Shown here one piece after another: positions 1 to 10,705 of a DNA stretch of 64,000 nucleotides (its first letter is position 1; every line of letters begins with the position of its first letter). A program made the position numbers and the translations under genes. The DNA is from Agrostemma githago. Lineage: Eukaryota > Streptophyta > Magnoliopsida > Caryophyllales > Caryophyllaceae. Location: positions 35,535,577 to 35,599,576 of the forward strand of contig OY288254.1 in assembly GCA_958450325.1 (NCBI GenBank), in the 5' to 3' direction. The notes beneath the pieces are model-generated. The model saw only the letters and a program-made list of their open reading frames with translations, did not search any database and was not told the origin of the DNA.

Positions 1-1134
1 TTTATGTATACTCAATTCAATTTTTTAAGAAATGAATTTTCATTGTTGTTTGTTGATTATAGTTTTATTTCTAATTTTATCTTTTGCATTTGTTTTTGTT
101 TAGAGAACTTATGCGAAACCAATAATCAAGTCTGCAATTTCTCATTTTTCAGGTGTAATCTTATTTCAATATATATATATATATATCTTTATATTGATTA
201 TTTTATAAATAAATTTCAAGTAATTTTAAATCTCATATGGGTTTTGTGTTCATAAGAGAGAAAATTTATTTATGTTCAAAGTTTAAATAATTTACAAAAT
301 ATACATGATTGAGAAGAAGCTGAAATATTTTGAGTGTTAATTAGTCAAAGTAACATACTAATGATGATAATTATTTTGGTCTATTACTCTATTTAATATT
401 TGACTTTAAAGTAAATCATCAATAAATAAAAAGAGCAGTAAGAAAATTAAATGACAAATAAAACTTAATATTTCACTTAAACCATATAATTAAATATTCT
501 CCAGAAAGCTTGATATTTTTCTAAAAATAAATATTGATAATTTGATTGTTTCACCATTTAATCGACTTCCGAATGATCATCGATCAAATTTAATATAAAT
601 ACTTACTAAAAAAATTATATAAAGCAATGAAGAGATTAAAAAAAAATGGACTTCGTATTTAAATTTCATTCACTTTATTTTTTAGACATTACCTTCAGTT
701 TTGTAAGACATTAATTTGCATTGTTGTTTATTGATTCAAATTTAGTTCTAATTTTACCTTTGCATTTTCTTTAGAGAATTTATGTGAAGCGGGCACTCAA
801 GTCCTCAATTTCTTCTTTTTCAGGTATAATATTATAATTTTATTTATCATTATATTGATTGATTTTATAAATACAATTTTCAATTAACTTTAATTCAAAT
901 TGATTTTCTGTTGATAATGGTGAACTGTTATTTATATTTAAAGTTGTAGTATTTTACAAAATATAATTGATAAAAGTTTCAATATTTTGAGTGTTACTTT
1001 AAAGTAAAATACCAATGACTAGAAACAATTTAGGGAAAACAAAACTTGATATTTCACTTAAATCATAAATTTATTATTATAATTATTTTTTTTTCTTTTA
1101 TAAAAACGGAACTTTTATTAAACACCAGAACAAA

Positions 1135-1599
1135 TTACAAAAAGTTAGAGGGAAGCCGAGATACTATCTGGGCTCCCACTCCCTTAGCGATTGCAAAGCT
1201 AATTCTAGTGAAAATATGAACTGCGGCACGCACTCCAGCATCTTGTTATAAATCGAATTTCCGAATCCGCTGGAGCAGAGAAACAGCATCCGTGTCGAGC
1301 TCGCCGAGAGAGGAGAAGGAGAAAGGTAAGAAACCATACCCGATCGCCGTGCAGCGTGCCTGATACTTGACACACTTACGACGGGCAGCATCAGCAACGA
1401 CCCGTTCAGGCTCAAAAGCGGTAAGGCCAGACTGAGTCAAGGGCGAGGACCCAGTCAGATCAACACAAACATCATGCCCCCTGTCCCACGAGTGGAGCAG
1501 GAGGTCGGCTGGTCGCAAGGGCTTGTCGTCGTCGTCGCAGAGGCCAATCTCCACGTCCTTGCCTGCAGAGATCCCGGTCCGGAAGCAAATATCCAACAG
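1135..1599 (-). pseudogene. Retroposed gene fragment, left arm plus loop
   Basis: On the minus strand an open frame from about 1596 down to 1246 reads through the loop into the left arm. It contains KPLRPADLLLHSWD, then DVCVDLTGSSPLTQ, then GYGFLPFSFSSLGELD and LLQRIRKF. I recognise this as a protein segment widespread in plant repeats and often annotated as reverse-transcriptase-like or auxilin-like; its real function is unknown to me. The frame stops at a TAA after RIRKF, but the same frame then continues through HIFTRISFAIAKGVGAQIVS to a second stop at about 1135. The piece is therefore broken by one nonsense codon. The loop encodes the upstream part, which the right arm lacks. An A-rich tail lies outside the second stop, at about 1083-1119. 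Confidence 0.6.
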
Positions 1600-1985
1600 T
1601 GTGTTGATCTGACTGGGTCCTCGCCCTTGACTCAGTCTGGCCTTACCGCTTTTGAGCCTGAACGGGTCGTTGCTGATGCTGCCCGTCGTAAGTGTGTCAA
1701 GTATCAGGCACGCTGCACGGCGATCGGATATGGTTTCTTACCTTTCTCCTTCTCCTCTCTCGGCGAGCTCGACACGGATGTTGTTTCTCTGCTCCAGCGG
1801 ATTCGGAAATTCGCTTTATAACAAGATGCTGGAGTGCGTGCCGCAGTTCATATTTTCACTAGAATTAGCTTTGCAATCGCTAAGGGAGTGGGAGCCCAGA
1901 TAGTATCTCGGCTTCCCTCTAACTTTTTGTAATTTGTTCTGGTGTTTAATAAAAGTTCCGTTTTTATAAAAGAAAAAAAAAAAAT
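1600..1985 (+). pseudogene. Retroposed gene fragment, right-arm copy with poly(A)
   Basis: This is the mirror copy of the fragment in the left arm, starting at DLTGSSPLTQ. It carries the same in-frame TAA at 1819-1821 and the same distal stop at 1930-1932. Downstream is an AATAAA signal (about 1948) and then a run of A at about 1971-1983, as expected for a reverse-transcribed mRNA end. Both arms share the early stop, so that break predates the inverted duplication or was copied with it. Only a few substitutions separate the copies, for example RKFAL against RKFDL. I expect no functional product. Confidence 0.6.
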
Positions 1986-1995
1986 TATAATAATT

Positions 1996-3262
1996 ATAAT
2001 AATAAATTTATGATTTAAGTGAAATATCAAGTTTTGTTTTCCCTAAATAGTTCCTAGTCATTGGTATTTTACTTTAAAGTAACACTCAAAATATTGAAAC
2101 TTTTATCAATTATATTTTGTAAAATACTACAACTTTAAATATAAATAACAGTTCACCATTATCAACAGAAAATCAATTTGAATTAAAGTTAATTGAAAAT
2201 TGTATTTATAAAATCAATCAATATAATGATAAATAAAATTATAATATTATACCTGAAAAAGGAGAAATTGAGGACTTGAGTGCCCGCTTCACATAAATTC
2301 TCTAAAGAAAATGCAGAGGTAAAATTAGAACTAAATTTGAATCAATAAACAACAATGCAAATTGATGTCTTACAAAACTGAAGGTAATGTCTAAAAAATA
2401 AAGTGAATGAAATTTAAATACGAAGTCCATTTTTTTTTAATCTCTTCATTGCTTTATATAATTTTTTTAGTAAGTATTTATATTAAATTTGATCGATGAT
2501 CATTCGAAAGTAGATTAAATGGTGAAACAATCAAATTATCAATATTTATTTTTAGAAAAATATCAAGCTTTCTGGAGAATATTTAATTATATGGTTTAAG
2601 TGAAATATTAAGTTTTATTTGTCATTTAATTTTCTTACTGCTCTTTTTATTTATTGATGATTTACTTTAAAGTCAAATATTAAATAGAGTAATAGACCAA
2701 AATAATTATCATCATTAGTATGTTACTTTGACTAATTAACACTCAAAATATTTCAGCTTCTTCTCAATCATGTATATTTTGTAAATTATTTAAACTTTGA
2801 ACATAAATAAATTTTCTCTCTTATGAACACAAAACCCATATGAGATTTAAAATTACTTGAAATTTATTTATAAAATAATCAATATAAAGATATATATATA
2901 TATATATATATATTGAAATAAGATTACACCTGAAAAATGAGAAATTGCAGACTTGATTATTGGTTTCGCATAAGTTCTCTAAACAAAAACAAATGCAAAA
3001 GATAAAATTAGAAATAAAACTATAATCAACAAACAACAATGAAAATTCATTTCTTAAAAAATTGAATTGAGTATACATAAAATAAAGCGATTGAAATGTG
3101 AATAAGATCTCACAAAATAAAAATAGTTTTTGTCATCCATTCATTATATTGCTTTTATAGGTACAATATGAAATTATTAATAATAAATAATATAATTATT
3201 AACATTAAATTTGATTGAACATTAATACAAAAGTAGATGAAAAGATGTAACATCTAAATAAT
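1996..3262. repeat. AT-rich direct subrepeats of the right arm
   Basis: Outside the gene fragment the arm is built from diverged direct repeats of roughly 680 bp. Landmarks recur in order: a segment near 2330 (aaacaacaatg), tcattgctttatat near 2447, aagtagat near 2508, and gtgaaatatta near 2600. They start again near 3020-3260. The left arm repeats this in mirror image at 1-1080. The third unit (3082-3262) is interrupted by an LTR retrotransposon and resumes at 8608. I see no gene here. Confidence 0.6.
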
Positions 3263-3432
3263 TGTTGTGAAAGTAAGGGAGAAGAGAAACTAGAGAGAGA
3301 TAAAGAAGGAGAGAAATCAGAGAGGTAGTTTATTCATCCCATCAAGGGGTATATAGAGTACATGCTACATCCTAGGGTTACATCGTAATGGGCTATAAGG
3401 CCCGATGGACATCCACATATTATTTCATAACA
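3263..3432 (-). repeat. 3' LTR (element sense) of non-coding element
   Basis: The 170-bp repeat is nearly identical to 8438-8607. Differences include tatagagtacatgc here against tatatagtacatgt in the other copy. The polypurine tract lies just inside it. Confidence 0.9.
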
Positions 3433-3460
3433 CTCCCCCTTGGATGTACATCACTGAACA

Positions 3461-3950
3461 TGCCTCGTTAAAACCTTGACTAAAAAAAACTCGGTGGGAA
3501 AAAGACTAGTAAAGGAAAAAGAGTACATAGATCTTCAAACACGCATAACAGGTTGCCTCGTTAAAACCTTTCCATGGAAAACCCAATGGGACAAAACCAT
3601 GGTTTAGGAAAAAGAGTACAACACGTGCTTACTCCCCCTGATGATTACATAACTTGATATTTCTTGAATACTTCACGTCTTCATGTAACTGTAAGGCGTT
3701 GAAATAGATTTGTCGTAACCAACAAACTTGGTATCTTCAATCAATAGGAATCCGTGATAATCACTTTTCTTCGAACATCGTCAATCATGACTCTTCAATG
3801 CATTACCAAATATGTATCTCGTCATCTCAAAATTATGATGATCATAACTATAGCGTATTAACACGTCTATAGTGCTACCTCGTCAAAAACCTTGCTAGGA
3901 AAAATCCATTGGGACAAAAAACCTAGTCGAAGGGAAAAAGAGTGTAGCTA
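3461..3950. repeat. Three degenerate copies of a cctcgttaaaacct block
   Basis: Blocks at about 3461-3530, 3554-3625 and 3875-3950 each run: cctcgttaaaacctt, a short gap, gtgggaaaaa or atgggacaaaa, a second gap, ggaaaaagagt. They lie close to the 3' LTR of the non-coding element and have no coding sense. Similar motifs are common near 3' ends of plant LTR elements. Confidence 0.65.
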
Positions 3951-4247
3951 ACATTATTTCTCAACTGATTATCGATCTTCAGGAGAATTATCAATCAATT
4001 CGATTTATCTTAAATAATAATTGATTTCTTGTCATTGTACGGATTAACATACTCATTGTAGCATTCCACTACCTTATTTTCCAACTATTATGGCGCTTCT
4101 GGACCATAAAGTATTTTCACATGACACGAAATTTAATTATGTATGATCTTTCATACGCTCAAACTTCAAGCTGAGACAATGAAACCGTGCATTCACACCA
4201 TATCACATGCATGTTGAATGCTATCATAGATACACTACGTGTAGAGG

Positions 4248-4358
<111 letters not shown>

Positions 4359-4864
4359 TTAATCACGAGTCTTTCAGGACCTCATTCCATCAACCACTGT
4401 CATGTGCTGATAATTTACAATATAAGCTCCTTCCCGGAGTACTTATCAATCTAGGAGTATGATCTCCTTTTAAACATATATCCTGAAATATATAACAATA
4501 ATAATCTAGTGCATGCATGTAATACGAACAATGCCCTATAGTGTATATATTCTAAATTAATGCAATGATGTAATCTTAACTAATATGCAATGATAAAATA
4601 ACTATATTACATGCACATGAGACTCAAATGCAAACTGTACAGTATATCTATCAATATTCATAATTGGATTAACTTTATGTGGACTTTAAGTCCATGAGCT
4701 CAATCTTAACCATAGATTGTACATCAACAATCAAAATGGATTTTTATATAAGATCCCTATTGGGGTCGAATGCGCGCAACTATTATTAATTCGGTTCCAT
4801 GAATTAATATATCGATATAATTTCATCGTCAGTACTGTTTCATGATATCTGAATCTGAATCTGA

Positions 4865-4926
<62 letters not shown>
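4865..4926. repeat. (AT)n microsatellite
   Basis: AT run with one phase slip, inside the non-coding LTR element. Confidence 0.97.
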
Positions 4927-4930
<4 letters not shown>

Positions 4931-7900
4931 CAATCTTTTCATATAGGCCATCTATTATCATCAGATATCAATGCCACTTCAAGATATTCAATTTCATTAC
5001 TCTTTACGAGTACCAACTGCACATGCTTGCCATTTTCTTATAAAAAATGAATCGAATAAGACATTCACACTATATCATGTGTGATTATTGAAAATTTGGC
5101 AAGAATCTCAATGTTCATTACATCTACTATTCACGACTGATCTATAGCTCCCTATACCACAAGAAGGGTGAATCTGTCTACAGTCAAATAATAAATTTCA
5201 ATGTATAACATATTTAATAAGGTAATCAAGCTGATATATCATCATATACATCATTATAACACAATGATCGAATCATTATTCATATTTCATGAACCTCTAA
5301 TTGATGTATTTCATATTCAAACAAGTCTCTGAACTTCAGGTTCAGTTGGGATCAACATTACTTGTTTGTTTTTACCAGCTTACCTTTATCAATCTCCCCC
5401 TAAGGTGGTAAAAATTATCATAACCTGATAGATTTAAAGGGCAATATCCACCTTAGAATTCGTCTCATATTTCATGGACTTTATCAACTGATTCTCTTCA
5501 GTAAAATAATATATTTGGGAGTTATCAACTTATTAACGCAGTTGGTTTTTACGTGCTGAATTAAAATTGCCCATTCAGGAGATCATCATCATCATGTTCA
5601 CATAATAATCAAATTGTGAACTCTGATTACATGGACTACTCGTAAAATTCAGTGTGACTACAGGTCACGTAATTAAAGACTTAAAGGTCAACTGGATATG
5701 GACGTTCAAGTCTATTATCTAACTACGAGTAATATTTAGATCTCCAATATAATATTTCATCTCAGTGTATTGTCTTGCCTCAAATATAATTTTAATGATA
5801 CACGAGAGTTTCAGCACGTCATTATATTTCCTTTAAGATAAACATCAGGTTTATCGAAACGGGTGTAAAAAGAACCCGAATGACCTCAAATTGTTACATC
5901 TCAAATTGTCACATCTTTAATATTTTCATGTCAACTTTACCAGTTGACCGATTCTCATCATGCTAAACTTCTGTTTAGCTACATTCAATCATATGCGCAC
6001 ACTGATTTTATTTAGTCATATGGTCATAACAAATGATAGTGACATGACACACAACTGGTGTCTAATATAATAGGCAAGACCCGTCAATATTCCTTCCCGG
6101 AATATGATTAAATATATTACTCTTAGAATAATTCAATTCCATGATAATAACTATAAATTGATCATTAACCAACCGATCATTTATTTCACCATATAAATAT
6201 ATGGTCGCAATATCAAAGTTTTTAAATAAACACATCATGACAATACTCGCCTTCTTGCACTTAGTCAGTGTCGATGACATAATTTTCATCACTTAATCAA
6301 TAATTTATCCGATGCCTTATTCGTTTCACGAAATAATGGTCATTAATCGAATCTTTTACAAGTGTCATATCCATTGTCAGAAAAAATGACTATTAATCAA
6401 TTACTTGATACGAAAACTCACGATTTTAATATCACATTACTTTACTTAACCACGACATGCGGATACGATACATCACGCATAATTTCTGTAAGCCTTTTTC
6501 AAACAATGTGTCTTTATGACTACATAATTTGTATGAGAAATAAAATATACGAGTATTCCTTCGTCAGAATATGATACACAATTCGCTTCGGGAAATGGTT
6601 TTCATTATTTTTGATACAAATATCAATTTTTAAGAGTATCTCATACTTAGCAAACATCCGTGGACAAACATCAAATATTTGCTACACGCACAACGAAAAT
6701 TTATAAGACACCGTGAACTTTACGTTACGGTTTCAATATTGGTCAACACTATGAATTTCTCGTCATAGGTTCAATTTATATTATCATTATGAACTTCAGG
6801 CCATAGTGTGCGTGTCAAAATTTCAACTCGTATATAATATTTTTTCCTTTCATATCGAACTTCGCGTATATGAGGATCACATGAATCTTCATGAGATATT
6901 TACTTTCATCAATTAACGAATTTAGCTCAATTAAGGACATAATATCAGACTTAACAGTATGTGATGATCTCGACCTGCTCTTCGGGCACGGTCTTATCAG
7001 ATGTCACATTCATTTCATGGAATGGACCCAACCAATTGAAAGATATTCTTCGTCTTTCAATATTAATTAATTATATTATTCTGTTCAACTTCGGGTGAAC
7101 ATGAAATTAATCCAGAGGATTTCTCATAACCTCTCTTCACGGAATTAATCCAGAGGATTTCTCATAACCTCTCTTCACGATATATTACCTTCACGACAAT
7201 AATAATAAGTGGTATTAAACACAGTACAATTTCATGTACTTTCTCTCCCATGTAATTTCAATTTCAATTTAAAATTGATATGAAAATAGTACAATTTCAT
7301 GTACTTTACTCACAAATTTTATCAACTTCAACTTTAAAGTGATACTTATCTTGGTACAATTTCATGTACGTACTCACACGGAGTCCAATTTTTCACGATA
7401 CGCTGCCTCTAAGGCCACTTTATTTCCTTGATATCGTATTTTTGGGACAATCGTTTATACTTCAGGTATACAATTTTTGTATGGAACTTCCTGTCCAAAA
7501 TATTTGTCACCATACATGATAACATCATTTTCACTGTTCATAATTGAAAATTAAATAGTTTTGGAACTTCAGGTCCAAAATTATATGAGCATTAAAATTG
7601 ATCCATAGATATATACAGTCTACGAGACTGAATTAAATTGAAAGATAGAAAACATCATATCCTAATATGAACTCCTCGTATTTCGGATTATTGCCTCCAA
7701 AATAGATGCATTCATAACTACGGTCTATAAGACCGATTTATCAATCAAACATCTTCTATTAAAAGAAGAAAATCATAACTTTGACATCTTGTCATATTTT
7801 CCTCTCGATAACATTATCAAGATCAATAATTCTTCTCATAATCCAGGACAAGTAATCCAAAATTCCACAAGTTTAGACACAAATTTATACTCCATACGGA

Positions 7901-8437
7901 AAAATAAAGATTTACTTAGAAAAACTTAACAAGTCAATAGGTAAAATTAAACTTAAAATTGCAAAGATCAGTGAGATAAAGTATGCGGAGTATATACATA
8001 TACATACTATGAATGAATGAATTACCCTCCAAATAAGTCGGCTATCATAATTGATATGGACTAATAATTATAAAGATAACTAATTAAACGGACATACCCG
8101 TAATAAAGAGTATACGATTATACGATTAAACGGACTAATACGTGTGAGTATAGTACTAATCAACTGACTAATACGTGTGAGTATAGATCTTGAACTGATT
8201 AGAAAGAACAAAATAAATAAAGTGATGTGTTTGCATAAACAAATAGCACAGTATACTATGAGTAATATACGAAGTGCGTGCATATATTGATATACATACC
8301 ACATATGAATGCATTGGGATAGGCAGAAAACAGTATCATGATCAATACAGTTGCACGGAATAAAGAAAGGGATATGTATGACGACGGGAGTAATACGGAC
8401 TAACAAAAATTAGGGCTAGAGCATGGTGCTGCTAACA

Positions 8438-8607
8438 TGTTGTGAAAGTAAGGGAGAAGAGAAACTAGAGAGAGATAAAGAAGGAGAGAAATCAGAGAGG
8501 TAGTTTATTCATCCCATCAAGGGGTATATATAGTACATGTTACATCCTAGGGTTACATCGTAATGGGCTATAAGGCCCGATGGACATCCACATATTATTT
8601 CATAACA
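8438..8607 (-). repeat. 5' LTR (element sense) of non-coding element
   Basis: This is the partner of 3263-3432. Next to its inner edge, where a primer site should be, the minus strand reads AGCAGCACCATGCTCTAGCC; I could not assign a tRNA to it. Confidence 0.9.
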
Positions 8608-9296
8608 ATAATTAAGTTTATTTTTTTCAAAAACCATTTATTTTTAATACTAACAATAACTTTATGCTTTAAATGAAATATTAAGATTTCTTTTCCATTT
8701 CCTTAAAAAAAAACTTTCTTTAACATATGAAATAAAATTTAGTTTTAAATTTGTTTTTTTATTTATATTATATAAAAATGTAATCAAGATTAATTTTTTT
8801 TAAAAATAATGTAATAAAAATGTAATAGTTATGGTAAACGAATATTCTTTGGTGAAAACGTTTTGCTAAAAAAAAATTAATAACCTAACAAATGAGATTT
8901 GTTAATTTTAAAAAAAATTATTATATCATTTTTACTAATTTTTTTAAAGAAAGTGTAATAACTGTTTGTGATAAATACTAATAAAATCTTTAATTTTAAA
9001 ATTAGTAATAAAGACAATTGAAAAGTTTTTTGATGAAAAAGTTATTAATTTCATTAATTATCATAACAAACTATTAAATGAAGATAATTAAAAATATTCT
9101 GATTAGTTAATAATGTAATAATAAAAAAATACAAAATTTAAAAGAATTTATTAGTAAAATAAAAAATTGTTAAAAAACATTAAAGGAACAACTGGCAAAT
9201 GAAAAGTTTGGCATTAGAAAATTAACAATTTAAGTTTACAAAATTAATAAATTTTAAATTTTAAAATAACAATAATCAAGAAATTAAGAAAACAAC

Positions 9297-9298
<2 letters not shown>
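8608..9298. repeat. Continuation of the third AT-rich subrepeat
   Basis: The sequence resumes directly after the target duplication. It keeps subrepeat landmarks, for example tatgctttaaatgaaatatta near 8652 against tatggtttaagtgaaatatta near 2590. Farther on it is AT-rich and non-coding. Confidence 0.55.

Positions 9299-9371
<73 letters not shown>
9299..9371. repeat. (AT)n microsatellite
   Basis: AT run that separates the AT-rich subrepeat region from the next unit. Confidence 0.97.
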
Positions 9372-9373
<2 letters not shown>

Positions 9374-10310
9374 TAGGATCTTTTGCAGATTCTCAAGATT
9401 TATACAATTTACCTTCTTTTCCTGGCCATTAGATTTTATTAGATCAATGACTAAGATTAAATGCTTAATCCTAGTAAAACCCTGTTTTTTTCTCCACTCC
9501 CCCTCTTTACGTATGTATCATTCAGTTTATTCCAAAGCTATTTTTTTTCCATAAATTCAATTTTACATTCTAAATTTCGTTCTTCAATTTGTCAATCAAA
9601 TCAGTTTCTGTTCAAGAGTAAATTTTCAGGTTAATCTAATTTCAATCTCTAACTTTTTAATTTGGTTCTTTCTCATACTCTTTTTGTTAATTTTGAATTT
9701 TGATTTTATCGATTTCGATACAGAATAAATTCTGTCGTAACGCAACATCCTGTCGTAAATTTTGAGATCCTGTAATTTTGATTTCAATCGTAATTTATAA
9801 TTTTGATTTCTACATTTTGTTATTGTAACGTTTTAGAGGTTTCTACCGTTGATTTTTGATTTCGTTATGATTTCTTTTTATTGATTATCATATGAACGTT
9901 TTAAGGGTTTTTGGGTAAATTGTAGGGTGAACTTTTTAGCTTATTGTATCCGATGAACATTTATCAGATTAACGTTATTGATGATAATTGAGTAAATTCT
10001 AGGGTTTCTGGGTAATTTTTGGGGGGGGGGGGGGGGTGGGGTTTAGGGTAATTCGCGAGTAATTATAGAGATTAAACATTGTAATTATGAATATGCAATA
10101 CTTGAATATGAAGAATGAAATACTTGAAGATGCAAAATTGAAATTACGAATATTGCAATATTTGAATATGAACATTGAAATAACTACATATTATTTCATA
10201 GCATGAATTTCTGGTTTTGGTACATTATTATTACTATGAAATACCCAGTTATTTTATTATGTTATTCCGGTTATTCTATACTATTGTTGCGGTTATTCTA
10301 TAGTATTCTT
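9372..10310. other. Non-coding AT-rich unit hosting the LINE
   Basis: No gene is seen. The start, just after (AT)n, reads aagtaggatcttttgcag and includes ggccattagattttattag, which resembles the edge of small (TA)n-flanked plant elements. A 16-G run lies at 10021-10036. Short repeats of tgcaatacttgaatatgaa (10095-10180) and ggttattctata (10262-10305) lead up to the LINE insertion site. The unit continues after the LINE at 14149. Confidence 0.5.
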
Positions 10311-10321
10311 GAAGTTATTTC

Positions 10322-10510
10322 CCTTTGGGCTGACCTTAGACGTTTGAATGCCAACATCAATGCACCTTGGTTAGTGGGAGGCGATTTTAATTGCGTGTTA
10401 AACCCTGTTGAAAGACTAGGAGGAGGTTTTTCCTTGGCTGAAGCTCAGCCATTCCAGGACTGCATTGATGATTGTTCCTTGATGGACTGCCCTGCTTCAG
10501 GGGTTTTTCC
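10322..10510 (+). pseudogene. Displaced copy of the LINE endonuclease segment
   Basis: It matches 11061-11249 almost exactly in the same orientation (about three differences, such as aaccctg against aacactg). It encodes WLVGGDFNCVLN and CSLMDCPASG of the endonuclease domain. It sits inside the LINE target duplication, at the extreme 5' end of the insertion, so it was placed during integration and not as a separate insertion. A template switch between two LINE RNAs is the simplest reading. Confidence 0.8.
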
Positions 10511-10705
10511 TTGGCATTGATGATTGTTCCTTGTTGCGGTTGACGAGTTTCCCCCTCTAAACAATAGGAGGACTGATATGCTCAGACTGCAGGATCCAAA
10601 AGTTGGACAGACTACTGCCATTCCGAAGGAAGGTTTCTTAAAACCGTTAATTGGGTGCAGTAGTTCTGGAAAGGAGGGGGAGGTCGCGCTTATTCCTAAA
10701 TCTTA

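Larger units (their letters stand above)
1..3082. repeat. Large inverted duplication, 1.5-kb arms, 132-bp loop
   Basis: The left arm (1-1467) is the near-perfect reverse complement of the right arm (1600-3081). Paired positions sum to about 3067 near the centre and 3082 at the ends, so only a few indels separate the arms; one is a longer (TA)n at 2890-2912. The loop is 1468-1599. Each arm holds, from the centre outward, a coding fragment, an A-rich 3' end and AT-rich subrepeats. The left end is cut by the window, so the full arm length is unknown. It could be a foldback or long-TIR MULE-like element, or a local inverted duplication. I see no transposase. Confidence 0.9.

Noticed and set aside
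1..3082. Palindrome as a pure assembly artefact
   Set aside because: The arms differ by several indels and substitutions and the loop is unique, which argues for a real structure. It still needs spanning reads.
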